Source: Ahaetulla prasina
Lineage: Eukaryota; Chordata; Lepidosauria; Squamata; Colubridae
DNA length: 64,000 nucleotides
Assembly: GCF_028640845.1 (NCBI RefSeq)
Contig: NC_080541.1
Span: 34,435-98,434 of the forward strand
Direction of reading: 5' to 3'
Shown here piece after piece: positions 39,856 through 51,100 of the stretch. Position numbers and translations under genes: made by a program. How positions within the stretch are numbered: the first letter of the stretch is position 1; each line of letters starts with the position of its first letter. The notes under the pieces were generated by a model that saw nothing but the letters and a program-made list of their open reading frames with translations, made no database searches and had not been told where the DNA came from.

Positions 39856-40269
39856 ATGTACATTTGCATAGTTTATTCCGGTCACAGAATTTATAACTGC
39901 TTTAAGCAGAATTATCAGCCCTCTAGGCAACTGATAAACCCATTTGTCCCCCCCCCCCATTGCTTCAAGCCCAACAAACTATCTTTTCTTCCCAAATACA
40001 TCTTAGAACAATTCTGCCGCTCCTTTTTCCAAGATTTAAGAACTTTCCAATTGAAAGCAGATTTCAAAGTAGTGGAATGTTTTATCAGGGTGATACATGA
40101 TCAGGAGGAAGAAGGCTGGCATTTGAAACGATGGCCTGAGCAAAGGAAGTCTTTGGGTAACTTGTCTCTGGGTTTCGGCCCCTTGGATGAAACCCCTCAC
40201 TTTATCTCAGCACTTATAAAGTACTTACAAAATGGTAATTTAGTCTTGTTACCCGAAGAATCCCAATAA
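39856..40269 (+). other. Unexplained 137-codon open frame
   Basis: The open frame reads, in part, FFQDLRTFQLKADFKVVECF and later LDETPHFISALIKYLQNGN, ending in PEESQ-stop. From about residue 50 the composition looks protein-like. A possible acceptor (ctcctttttccaag) precedes FKVVE, so the real unit, if any, could be a terminal exon. I recognise no family. It could equally be a chance ORF or an old repeat. Confidence 0.25.
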
Positions 40270-40379
40270 TCAGCACTAGACTGCTGAAACTACCCAAGGA
40301 GCCCTGAAATAGGTTGCACTGAAGGTCTGGCATCCTGTCCCATGAAAGCCAACTGATATTTTTGGAAAGTCCGACAAAG

Positions 40380-40535
40380 GGTCACAGAATGCCTGCATTG
40401 GGAGACACCTTAGGAAGCCCTCCAAATCATTCCAGAGAGGTGGCCAACCAACCCCATTGGAAAGCCTCCAGGAAGAGAGAAATCTAGGCAAGTGATTCCA
40501 CTGCTGAACAGCTTTTCCAGGAAGATTTAGAGCTT
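40380..40535 (-). repeat. Old CR1 3' tail, antisense
   Basis: The text 'ccctccaaatcattccagag', then 'gaaagcctccaggaagag', resembles the antisense CR1 3' untranslated region. Confidence 0.45.
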
Positions 40536-41879
40536 GGCCTTCAATGGCTGGCTCTGGGGGCAAGTGGTTTTGCTCACAGAGGTAGTACAGCATCTGGATA
40601 GGTTGAAGTTCTCAATGGGTTGAGATCCTCAATGAATTTGTCGTACCTTCTTTGACCTAGTATTGAAGTGGAGCAACAAAGGTTAGTATACCATTCACCA
40701 GACTAGTTGGGAGGGGGGGGGTGAGGGAGGGGTGGACAGGAAGAAACAGCAATAATTTAGATTGCTTCCCATCAAGGGAGGTATTTTGGGAAGGTCAGGA
40801 TGGTGTTCACATGACATGCCTCATTTGGAGACTGAATTAACCAGACTTCTGGTTGGGAACATATATTGAACCACACACTTAAAAACTAGATGCTAAGTCA
40901 CAAAGGAATGGACAAAGGTGAAAATGAATAAAGGACTCCATATTTAAGATTTTCATGGTCTCACTAAACTGCCAGCTAATGTCCTTTGTGACCACTTCCA
41001 GGAGTTTTTCCATCCCTTTTGGGGGACCCTCAGATATTCCTAATCATGTGCCAAGACTAGGCACATGAGGCCCAATTCTGGCCAACTCACTCTTTCTGCC
41101 ATAACCAGCAAGCCCATGCATTTCAAATGGCAGCCACCCACTTGCAATGCATGGATTGCAATATTCCTAAAATATTCCTTCCAGCCTAGCAAGGGCAAGC
41201 AAGTCAACAAAATATAAGAAATGTTCTTTAACATTTCTTTACAGGGCTCTCTGTTCATTTCAGCCTAGCCCTTAACCTGAGGAGAAAGCACGCAGTGCGC
41301 TCTCGTCTGTACCAGAGCTCACTGGGAATAAGACGTGTAGCTCCCCTCCCCCAGGAAAGAAACCTGGGAACCATCTTCTCATGCACCACATAGGAGGGTG
41401 GAGAGGGATGTTGCAGCAGCCCCCTCCATGTCGAATGTGAGCAGGTCCTCCCATCCTGTCTCAGAGTGCATTGCAATTCTTTCTTCGAACCTCAGAGGTG
41501 CTGCCTGTCTGCAGAAGCTTCAAGATGCTTTCTCTGTCCTAGGCGACATCCTTCACCTATTCAGTAGAACTCCTGTTGTACTGAGATGGGCAAGAATTAA
41601 TCTATCACCTTCTATCTCAGGGCAGCAGCCCTTTCATTTCCCCTGAGAAGCGCCATCTAAGCTGGAACCCTTTGAACTGTGGATGGTGGCTCGGTCTAGG
41701 CTGGTTCTCACTCAGAGGATGAGTTTCTGGGAGCAAAACGGGAAAGAGCTCGGAACACAACTAGGTGTCCCCCCCTTCCCCACCTTCAACCCTTGCTGAG
41801 AATTGTGGTGCAAGAAGAAAAGGCAGAATTGTGAAAATCAAGAGCCAGCCATATAAATGCCCTCTGCTCCATACTGGTG

Positions 41880-43255
41880 AGACCATATCATAAGGGCAAA
41901 TGATTACAGACCAAAATACCCAGAACATGGAGAGGTTAGAAGACATTCAGAGGAGGGTGACTAAACACGAGGAGGAGGAGGAGGAGGAGGAGGAGGAGGA
42001 GGAGGAAAAAAACCAGGTTATCAGGTACACAAAAGGGCATCATAGGGAAGGTGACTGGAAAGGTGGGGTGTCCCTTCCAACTCCCAATTCTATGACTGTC
42101 AGTAATAGTGGGAATTTCAATTACCCTGATATCAGTGGGGAATTTGCCAAATCAAATCCCGAATAAACTTTTGCCCTGTTTTGCTGAGAGCTTCATTCAT
42201 CAGAATGGTCCTAGCCCTAACCCTCATCCAAAGGAAAGAAGTGAAGATAACTGAAACTTTAGGCAAAGTTATAACGTTATCTTTGAGTCTGTAATATCTG
42301 GAAGGGGAACTGAAAAGAGAAATTTTTGGAATGAATTATCCAAATTCCAAGGGAAGATAGGTGAGATCCAATCACTTGAAATCCTGAAGGAGCAAACAAT
42401 CCAAGAAGGATGAGAAGAATTCTAAGAAATTCTGTAACGGACTGTCAAAAATAACCCAACCAAAGAAAAATGGGGGGAAATCTGAGGAAGCCAGCAAGGA
42501 TACAGGAGTTATTTCAAATGCAGAAGAGAAAAAGAGATGCATACAGAATATGGAAAGAGGAACAATAAATGTGCCAAAAAATAAAGATTGTAGGCCCCTT
42601 GTAAGAAGAAACTGATTAAGGCTGATGGTGCAAAGGCACCATCTTATTTTGCATCTTCCCCCAGAATAAAAATAACACTATGGTTATGAGGAAACTGCAT
42701 CTCGGGACAAATGTGGCGGAACCATCAGCTGAAGGGGTGGATTCCGCCCTCTTTCTCAGGGAATAAAGAGACAATCCAGTTTAGAGTCTGTTCGGGAAAC
42801 ACCTGCAGTTTCCCAATGGAAGACAGACAGCCTGGCAGGATTCTTGTAATAATAGATAATCAACAATATAATATCCACTTGGGCCTACCCACAAATGGTT
42901 CTGATTGCCTAACCCTAACCCCAACAGATGAGAACAAGAGAGAATTAGGTTATTTTGAATGTTGCAGAGCCACATGGATTACATTCTTGGGTGTTGAGGA
43001 TGATTGCAGAATCTTCTTGGTAATCTCTGAGAACTTCTGAAGACCAGTGAGGTTGCAGAAGACTGGAGAAGATCAAATCTTAAGGAAAAATTTCCTGTCA
43101 GAGAACAATTACTCAGTGGAACAGCTTCTCTCTGGAAGTTGTGGATGCTCCATCACTGGAGGTTTTTAAAAAGAGATTGGATAGAATGGTATAGGTTCTC
43201 CTGTTTGGTAAGGGGGTACTTCCAAGATCTCTTCCAACTGTTATTCTATTATTAA
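41880..43255 (+). pseudogene. Decayed CR1 LINE, sense
   Basis: The text 'gacattcagaggagggtgac' matches the LERVQRRVTK region. Near the end 'aatttcctgtcagagaaca', 'tggaggtttttaaaaagaga' and 'atctcttccaactgttattc' match the CR1 C-terminus and tail. Several coding segments are unrecognisable. Confidence 0.55.
41968..42006. repeat. (GAG)n microsatellite
   Basis: About 12 GAG units followed by an A run. It gives a poly-Glu ORF with no other gene-like feature. Confidence 0.95.
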
Positions 43256-43739
43256 ATACCACCTTCAAAAAGGGTAGGAGAAGGACCTGAGAAATCACTG
43301 ACCTGTACATTTGGCCTCTTCTGGGCATTGTCTTCAAACAAACTATTTGTGAGCACTTGAGAAAGAAATACAACAGTTAAGAACAGCCAGCAGAGGGGGT
43401 CTCACAAAGAAATTATCCCTGACTATAATCCTGGATAGAGTTACTAGCTTAGACGATGAAGGGAACCTTATAGACATCTCAACAAATTCTTAAGAGTGTT
43501 TCTAGACACTCTTCACTCAAGACTTCCTTCCAAGCTGAAGAGCAGCCATTAGAAAGCACTTTTTTGGGTACATTCATTCAGCCAACAGTGAATCCATTTT
43601 ACAGTAGTTTCATCCAGCCCTAACACTCCAGGAGGGGGAGTTGTGGGAGCAAGGCACAGAGCTCATTTTATCAAGGTCTTGGAGGAGGGAATTGTGTGGG
43701 TAGAAAACTTGGAGAGTACCTGACAAGAAAGAAGATTTG

Positions 43740-44075
43740 AAAAGGTCTAGAGCAGTCTGAACACTGAGCTGAAATGAACAGTTTAGAATGGGAGAATTGC
43801 TAAATTCTGCATCTCAGTGGGAAACGTGTAAGGCACTATTCTAGGATGGGGTAAGCATGACTTGATAGTAGTACATGTGAAGGGGATCTTCGTGTTCTCA
43901 TCAACCATACATGAGTAGCTGCAGGCAAATGCTATCCTGGGTGCTTTTACAGCAACATAAAAGTACAAATCCAAAGAAATAAACATCCCATTCTACCCTG
44001 CCCTAGTCAATCCCCACTTGGAGACCTTTATCCTACCCAGGCCTGCGTCATTCAAAAGGCTGCCAGAGCTCTAGG
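43740..44075 (+). pseudogene. Decayed CR1 LINE fragment, sense
   Basis: The text 'aaatgctatcctgggtgctt', then 'cctgccctagtcaatcccca', equals CR1 codons for ILGAF..., PxLVNPHLE. It lies directly before the LTR candidate. Confidence 0.5.
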
Positions 44076-44123
44076 AGAGATGGCAGGAGAGATGGATATG
44101 GTTAATCTGCAGCAGGGAGATAC

Positions 44124-44659
44124 TGTTGTGTCTCGTCCGATCTCACCACAGCCGGGGCCTTCTTATCTGCTTCCGAACACGGAGGAATGTCCTAGTATGC
44201 CTCCCGGCCCCAGCCCTGGCTCCATGCCCAGACAGGCTGAAGAGGAGGAAGTATCTCCAGCCCCCAGCTCTGGCTCCATGCCCAGGCAAACGGAGCAACT
44301 AGACCCCTCCCCCTCCTCCACAGCATGTGAGCCTGAGGGAGGTCAATTGCCAACAGCTGCAGACTGGAGTGACCCTCGCGTCAGAAGACTTGATAGACGG
44401 AGGCAACAGAAGGAAGGGAGGGGCAGGCCTGGATAAGTGCTGAGTCATGGAGCCACACCCCATGGCCTATATAAAGGACCTGCTTTCTGGCATTCTCTGA
44501 GTCAGGCAAAGTCTAAACATATCTTGCTGAAGTCACTTTCTGGTCTCCTGCCTGCCCTGAGGACTTTGCTAGGACTTTGGCAGAGCTGCAGAGGCACGCC
44601 TGATTCGGATTTCCCTGACCCAGCCGTCAGCGGAGGAGTGGGACACGACAGATACAACA
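44124..44659 (+). mobile_element. Candidate solo LTR with TATA box
   Basis: Begins TGTTGTGTCTCG and ends GATACAACA, so TG...CA with a short inverted end (TGTTGT/ACAACA). It contains 'cctatataaaggacc' at about 44465, as an LTR promoter would. No matching target duplication was found. An ORF (44080-44436) with repeated PGPSPGSMPRQ/PAPSSGSMPRQ units spans it; I regard it as non-genic. Confidence 0.5.
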
Positions 44660-45421
44660 GCTGTCTTCCCATATCTGAAGGGCTCTCAGAAGACAGAACT
44701 AGCATGTTCAAAGAATAAGGACAGCGGCCAGGAGGAGGTCAGGCTGACCTCTGAGGCAAATTCTGCTTTACTGGAGGTCTTCCAGCAAGATGGTCATCTA
44801 GCAAAAAGATTCTCCTACAAGGCTTCCCAAACTTTTTCCTTCATTACTCAGAACCACCTATCAGAAAGTCCTTTTTACCCAATGCAGGAAAACTACTTTA
44901 AGTCAATTTAAAAACTCTGTTGCGGTTGGGTAATGGGGTTGTGTGCCGTTACCCAAAGAAAAACCACTTTTACCCAATTTGGGATAATTTACCCAAGTTT
45001 GGGAAGCACTGTTCTAATGAATTGGACCAGATGACTTCTATGTTTTTCTGTGTTGACTTCACTTCCCCTTGTGGATTCCTTAGTCCTGCCTCTCTCTCCC
45101 CACCCCCACCGCAAATGGACTGTCCTCACAAAGAAAATGCCCAGTGAAATGGTGGGTCCTGAAAGAAGGGCTACTGCAGGAGCAAAAAATCAGAGGCAGT
45201 GGCCCAGGATGGTTGTCCTGAGCTGGGCCCCTAAGAATGGGAGTCTCAAATGAACTTGCTCAAAAAGCAACTGTGTTGCTAACTGCCCCCTCTTTGTTCA
45301 TGTTGGTGTGTTTTTCTCCCCTACCTGGAGGGAGTTCCTAGGCGTGGGACTAATCTCCAGCCCTTCCAAAGAAAGTTAATCGTTAGTGGGATGCTGGCCT
45401 CTTAGTCCCCCCGAATGGTCA

Positions 45422-45427
45422 TTTAAT
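45422..45427 (-). terminator. Possible FAM83H poly(A) signal (ATTAAA)
   Basis: ATTAAA on - about 150 bases beyond the FAM83H stop. Support is positional only. Confidence 0.3.
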
Positions 45428-45573
45428 CCTGCTTGATGCCCCACCTTCCCCTCTCCCCCAGCCCCAGCCCAGCTATCCTGTTGCTAGAATGGGCTTGGAA
45501 ATGGAAGGTCTGCAGAGGAAGGCCTGCCACGAACCTTGGTCACAGGCAGGGCCGTCCCAGCAGCCTCCTCAAG

Positions 45574-48187
45574 TCATTTTTTGGTTTTGAAGGACCCCAA
45601 GAGTTTTGGCATGAACTTCCCCATCTTCTTGTCTTTGGCGTCTGTCTCGCATTCCTCCTCGCCTTGCTCCTCCTTCTTGCAGAAAACTTCAAAGCGGCTG
45701 TAGACACGCTTCTCCTTCCTCATGCTCTCCATCCTCTTCAGAAGAGAATCCCGATCCTCTGAAGGCTCCCTCTGCAGGCCCCGCTTATGGCTCCCAAAGC
45801 TTTCTGATCTGCTGATCCCTGTGTTCCTCTCATCCCCTTTACGGTCCAAACTTGTGGCAGACCTGGACAGCTCAGGATTGCTAGCCGCTGGAAGCTGCCT
45901 GCCCAGCTCTGCCCGGTTCTTCTGGCTGTTGGCTGAAATTTGCTCCAGAATGACCTTTGTGTCGTCTCGGAGGTTGCTGCTGTAGAGAACATTGGCCGTG
46001 GAGGAGGGCAGTCGAGATTGAGGCCCTGGGTTTGCCCTGAGGACAGGCACCGGTGCAGTCAGTTTGGGAGATTTCTCTTCTTCTATAATCTCCTGAGAAT
46101 CGCTCCTGGACATTCGCTTGAGGGCTCCTGCGCTCAATTTATCTGTCTTCCAGCTCTCCAGGCCTGTTTCTTCGTCTATTTTTTTCTCAGCTTTGGGATT
46201 TAGCAACTGCTTTAGCTTGAGAGACCCCTTCCTAAAAAACTCTCTTGGACTCTGTTCCTGCTTGCAACTTTCTTCGTCAGGTTTACTGAGAGAGCTGTCA
46301 GAGCCCTGGGCTTTGGAGGAAATGGTGCTGACCGGGCCTTGTGCTGGATTGTGGTCTTCAGTTTCAGATCCATTTCCTCCTTTGAAAGAGACACTTTCCT
46401 TCCTGTCTGCTATGGCACGTTTCTGAGTTTCTCCCAAAAATATTAGGCTCTCCTTCTCTGGAAGATTGGATTGGTCTATTGGATAGAATCGAGAAGCAAG
46501 CTTATCTGTTTTATTGCTCCCGTGGACCATGGGGTCTTTGCTAAGCATGTCGGTCGCTGAGGCAGACCCTCCAAATTGCTCCTCCGATTCCGGGTGCAGC
46601 TTATAAGGGCTGAAGGAGTCTTTGGAGTCCAGCACCCGGCTCTCCAGAATCTTGTACTGCACCGACTTGGTGCACTTTTTTTCTGCATTCTGGGATTCTT
46701 CCTGGAGAAATGCAGACATAGCTTTGGTGTGACTGAGGGTGGTGCTTTGTGAGTCTTTCCCCACTGACTTGTACTTTTCCAGCAGCTCGGCCACTTTAGA
46801 GACAGTGCTGGCTTTAATGGTTTCAGTGTCCTTGGTCATTTCGGCGGAGGTCTGCTCTTTTTGTACCATTTGGACTTTCTCAGTGGATGAATTTGGCTGG
46901 TCTAATTTGGCAGCACTAAAAATAAGAGAAGATCTAAGTCGTGAACTCCTCTGGATCAAGGGATTTATCCTGCTCCTGAAGGGATCCTGCTTCACCACTG
47001 AGGTTTCTTCTGGCAATCTCTCAGTTCCAGAAATATCTTTGGCATTTGGAAGTGGAAGCGGAGGTTTGAAAGTGGGGAGGAGATCGCTGGGATACCTAGT
47101 AAGGAGTTCTGGAGGACTAAGTACCTCATTATGCATCTCTGACTCTACGGGCATCAGAAGACCTTCCTCTCCCGGATCAGACTGATACCCGCTAAGGTAG
47201 GAGGAAATTCTCCAGTTGCGCAACCCTGCCCTGTTCTCCTGAACCTTCTTGTCTTGCTCTATGTCTTGGCCTTGGTCGTGCAGAAAAAGCCTCTGTTCCA
47301 TGCTCTGCTTCTGTGTGGGAGATGTCTGGCACATAAACTTCTGCCCCATGTTTTGCCTTCTTAGAGATGGAAGACCAAGGAGACCATTCCCTCCTGGATT
47401 CAGGTGATCAGAGCCGTGTCGCACTTCTTTAGAAGAATTGGATGGCACATAATCCAGCCGCAACGGATACCCATCTTGGGGGAAATTGGATTCCAGTTCT
47501 GGAGACCTAAATCCATCTGCATAATCTTCTGGTTCATTGAATCCTAGTCTGCCTCCTCGGATTCTTTCAAAAAGCCCCTGGGTCCTGTTAGCCCCATGGG
47601 GATGTTCAAACTGATATTGATAAAACTGATCTTTTTGAAAATGACTGGACTGAATTTTAAATTCATCCAAATTGTTCATGTACAACTGCTTAGAAAACTG
47701 CTTTGTGGACTGAAAGTTCTCAAAGGTGCCTTCAGCGAAGCTGTGCCTTTTAAATGAGTCCATTTCCAGCTGCTTGGAACGGAGGTAGCCCCGGACAGGG
47801 TCTGCCTGGCAGTTCTCCATTTCCATTTTTTTGGAGTACATTCGCATGGCCGAACCCTCTAAAGTGTGACGCAGCATGTCGTCTCTTCTAAAAGAAGACA
47901 AGAAATACCTATCTGGGTCAATCCGGTCCATAAAAGGTGAGAAAAGGTTGTCCTCTCGGGGGAGAAGCAGGTGAGGCTTCTTTGGAAAGAAGGGCATATT
48001 GTTGCCAAAGGGGGCCATGCTGTAGGGCCCCATCGGAGCCTCTGTCCTCACTAAAATGTTGGAAGGAGGAACCAGCGGGTCTGACTGGGCAAAAAGAATG
48101 CGGAATTCCTCGTCAAAGCTGGCTACAAGCTCACCCTGGAAGATATGAGCGATGCTCCGGTGGATCTTCTCAAATGACCACATGAAG
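45574..48187 (-). CDS. FAM83H: FAM83H large last coding exon (residues 249-1119)
   Basis: Acceptor ccttttgcag, first codons FMWSFEKIHRSIAHIFQGEL; stop TGA at 45576-45574. One uninterrupted frame of 870 codons carries the whole disordered tail, ending GKFMPKLLGSFKTKK. Confidence 0.97.
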
Positions 48188-51100
48188 CTGCAAAAGGAGG
48201 AGGAGGAAAAATGAATATTTGCCATGAGCTGCAGCCCATCACACTTAACCCTGCCACGCCCTGAACACCTCCAGGCAGATCTCTCTCTCTTGGTTTCCAT
48301 TGCTCATGCGGCTCTAGGGTCGATTGCCAACTGGACAGCAGGCCAGTTGGCACTTTATTGATCTGATGTCCTAGTGGGACCCAGGTTCCATGATCAAGAC
48401 TTACTTTCTCAACAATTTCTCTTTTGAGAAATTGGTCCTATCCTCTAGGTTCTCGATAGGATGCCCACGATGAGCTGGTGTGCAGACGACCCGCCCACCC
48501 ACCCCCTCCCTACTCACCTGTAGCTGCCACTCAACACCACCATGCAGTCCACAAGCAAGAACTTCTCCTTCACGTGACCCTTGAACGACATCCCTGTGCG
48601 GCAATAGTAGGTGGGGCCAGAAACTGTCCGCACGCGTAAGAACTGCAAAGGAAGAAAGCAGCTGATCAGCAGACTCCTGAGGACCTTCTCACTCCATCTG
48701 ACATCAAGCTTCCAGTCTAGCATCGGTTCCCCTCTTGGCCCTTCGAGCATCCATTCTGACAGTTTCCGTCCTGCTCAAGACGCTTGAGTGGCTTTCACCT
48801 TCGACCTGAACAGGATCAGTTGGGGTGAGTGGTGTTGGAGGGTGAAAAAAAGACTCCTGACTGTTCCCGAGAGCCTGTCATGTCAGTCCTCTCAGCTGGA
48901 AACCAACAATGGCTAGCAGAAATTTATCATGTTGTTTCACTTTATGTGAAAGAGTTCTTAACAGATAAGATGTTGCCTTGTGTTCTCAAAACACACTTTC
49001 CTACTTTTATCAAATCATGATTTACTCGATCCAATGTTCTGGGTTCACACAACATAGTGAACACACAATATAGATAGAGCTATGTTAATGCTGACAGTAT
49101 GCTAGATTAACATTTCATTAGCTGGCCTCTGGCTGGCCTATGTTGTACAAAATCAGCCACTGAGAGTTGATGCTTACTGGCTACTGCAGCAAGCCATTGG
49201 GCAAAAGGAAGAAATTAACAGAATAACAGAAGCGTTGGAAGGGACCTTGGAGGTCTTCCAATCCAACTTTTTGCTTAAGCAAGAGAACCTATGCCATTTC
49301 AGACAAAAATTAACAAGGCTCCCTTGTCCCCATCAAAGAAGCTTCTCCTTTGGCTTTGCAGATCTGCTTCCAGTGGGGCTCTCTCACTTGAACCCACCAA
49401 CTGAGGTCTGCTCCCTCAGATGGCATCTGTCCTGCCCTCTCCAAATCCCTCCGGACCCATTTTTGTGCTCACTTCCACAAAGTTGAGGTTCACTCTGCAT
49501 TTGGCAGCCATGTCCAGGAAGAGCTGGGCGTGCATCTCGTCAAGCAGGATATACACAGGAACTCTGCGTGCAGCTGCATCCAGTACCTCACTCAAGAGGT
49601 CCACATCAGTGAAAATATCCATGACTATAGCAACCACCTGAGAGAGTAGGAAAAGGCTCAGATTACGACCCCAGACAGATAGACCGGCTGTCTCCAGGCT
49701 TGGTTTTCTGTTGCGTGACACTCAGCCATCCAGACTTCCACTGCTCTTGTCTGAGTTTGTCCGCTTTTGATAATAGGAGAGCAGCAGCTGTACTGTATGA
49801 GCTTCCTTTCCCCAGGCCGGACACCCCGAGCCTCCACTGGCTGGCTTGTCAACCCACAGCACCCGAGGAGACCAGTTCTCCCTTCAAGGAATCCCCAGGA
49901 ATGTCCGTTTGGAAGGTTCACAGGTGCAGAGCAGAAGCACGCTGTGTCACATTGCCCTACGGACCGCAAAGACGTTCAAGCACAGCAGTTTTGCTAGAAA
50001 TGACAGTGACAATGCCATCCTGGGGAAAGTGACCCAAGAACAATCACAGCAACTGACCGGTATATTGTCCAGGTTCTGGGCACAGAAGGTAGATTAAACC
50101 TTAGCAAAAGTCACAGGGAGCTAATGTGAATATTAAACACTTTTAGCTTTGCCCAACTCTTACAAAAGAATTTGACATTTTTGTAAATGTGAATTTTGTA
50201 ACTGTTCTAAACATTGTGCTCTGTGGAGAATAAGTGTAGTTTTTTATACATAATATCATATTACAAGTAATCCTCAACTTACAACAAGAAGTTACGTTTA
50301 GTGACTGTTTGAAGGTACAATAGCACAGAAAAAAGTGACTTTAGGACCATTTTTCGCACTTACGACAGTTGCAGTATCACCAAGGTCACATTATCAAAAT
50401 TCAGACACTTGGCAACTGACTCATATTTATGATGGCTGCAGTGTCCCAGGATCATGTGATCCACTTTTGCAACCTTCTGACAAGCAGTGTCAATGGGGAA
50501 GCCAGATTCACTTAACAATCCAGTTACTAACTTAACAACTGTAGTGATTCACTTTAAACCTATTTCACTTAGCAACAGAAATTTTGGGCTCAATTATGGT
50601 TGTAAGTTGATGACTACCCTCATAAATCACTGCTTAATTTTTATTCTCAAAATGTTTCTGAAGCACTAGCTAAGAATTGGAAATCAGTTTATGGGGACTG
50701 ATAACCCTGATCTTGTAGACATTTTTAAAAATATCTTACTTAGGGAAGTCTAAATGAGATGAAGCTGTTAAGGGCACAGGAAATCAATACAATTATTAAA
50801 TGATTTGGTTTTGCAATTGATGAATACAATTGCAAAACCAATTGGATTTTTATTTTTTTATGTTTTACATGTAGTCAGCAACAGCCAATAAAATCCCCAA
50901 AGATGCTCACTCCATGTGTCTGGGTGTGTCTATGTCGAGGCAGGGGGAGGGTGCAGCAGGGGGAACCACTTCTTAAAAGAGATTTTCTGGGGTCACTTCC
51001 TAAAAGAACCTGGTAGGAGCGCCATTCGCTGGACTTTCAAACTGGCTGCAACTTCCGTTCTCCTGTTTTATCTGTACCTGAAAATTTCCTGTATTTTTAT

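Noticed and set aside
46739..47185. 148-codon ORF antisense to FAM83H
   Set aside because: Shadow frame inside the large last exon of FAM83H.
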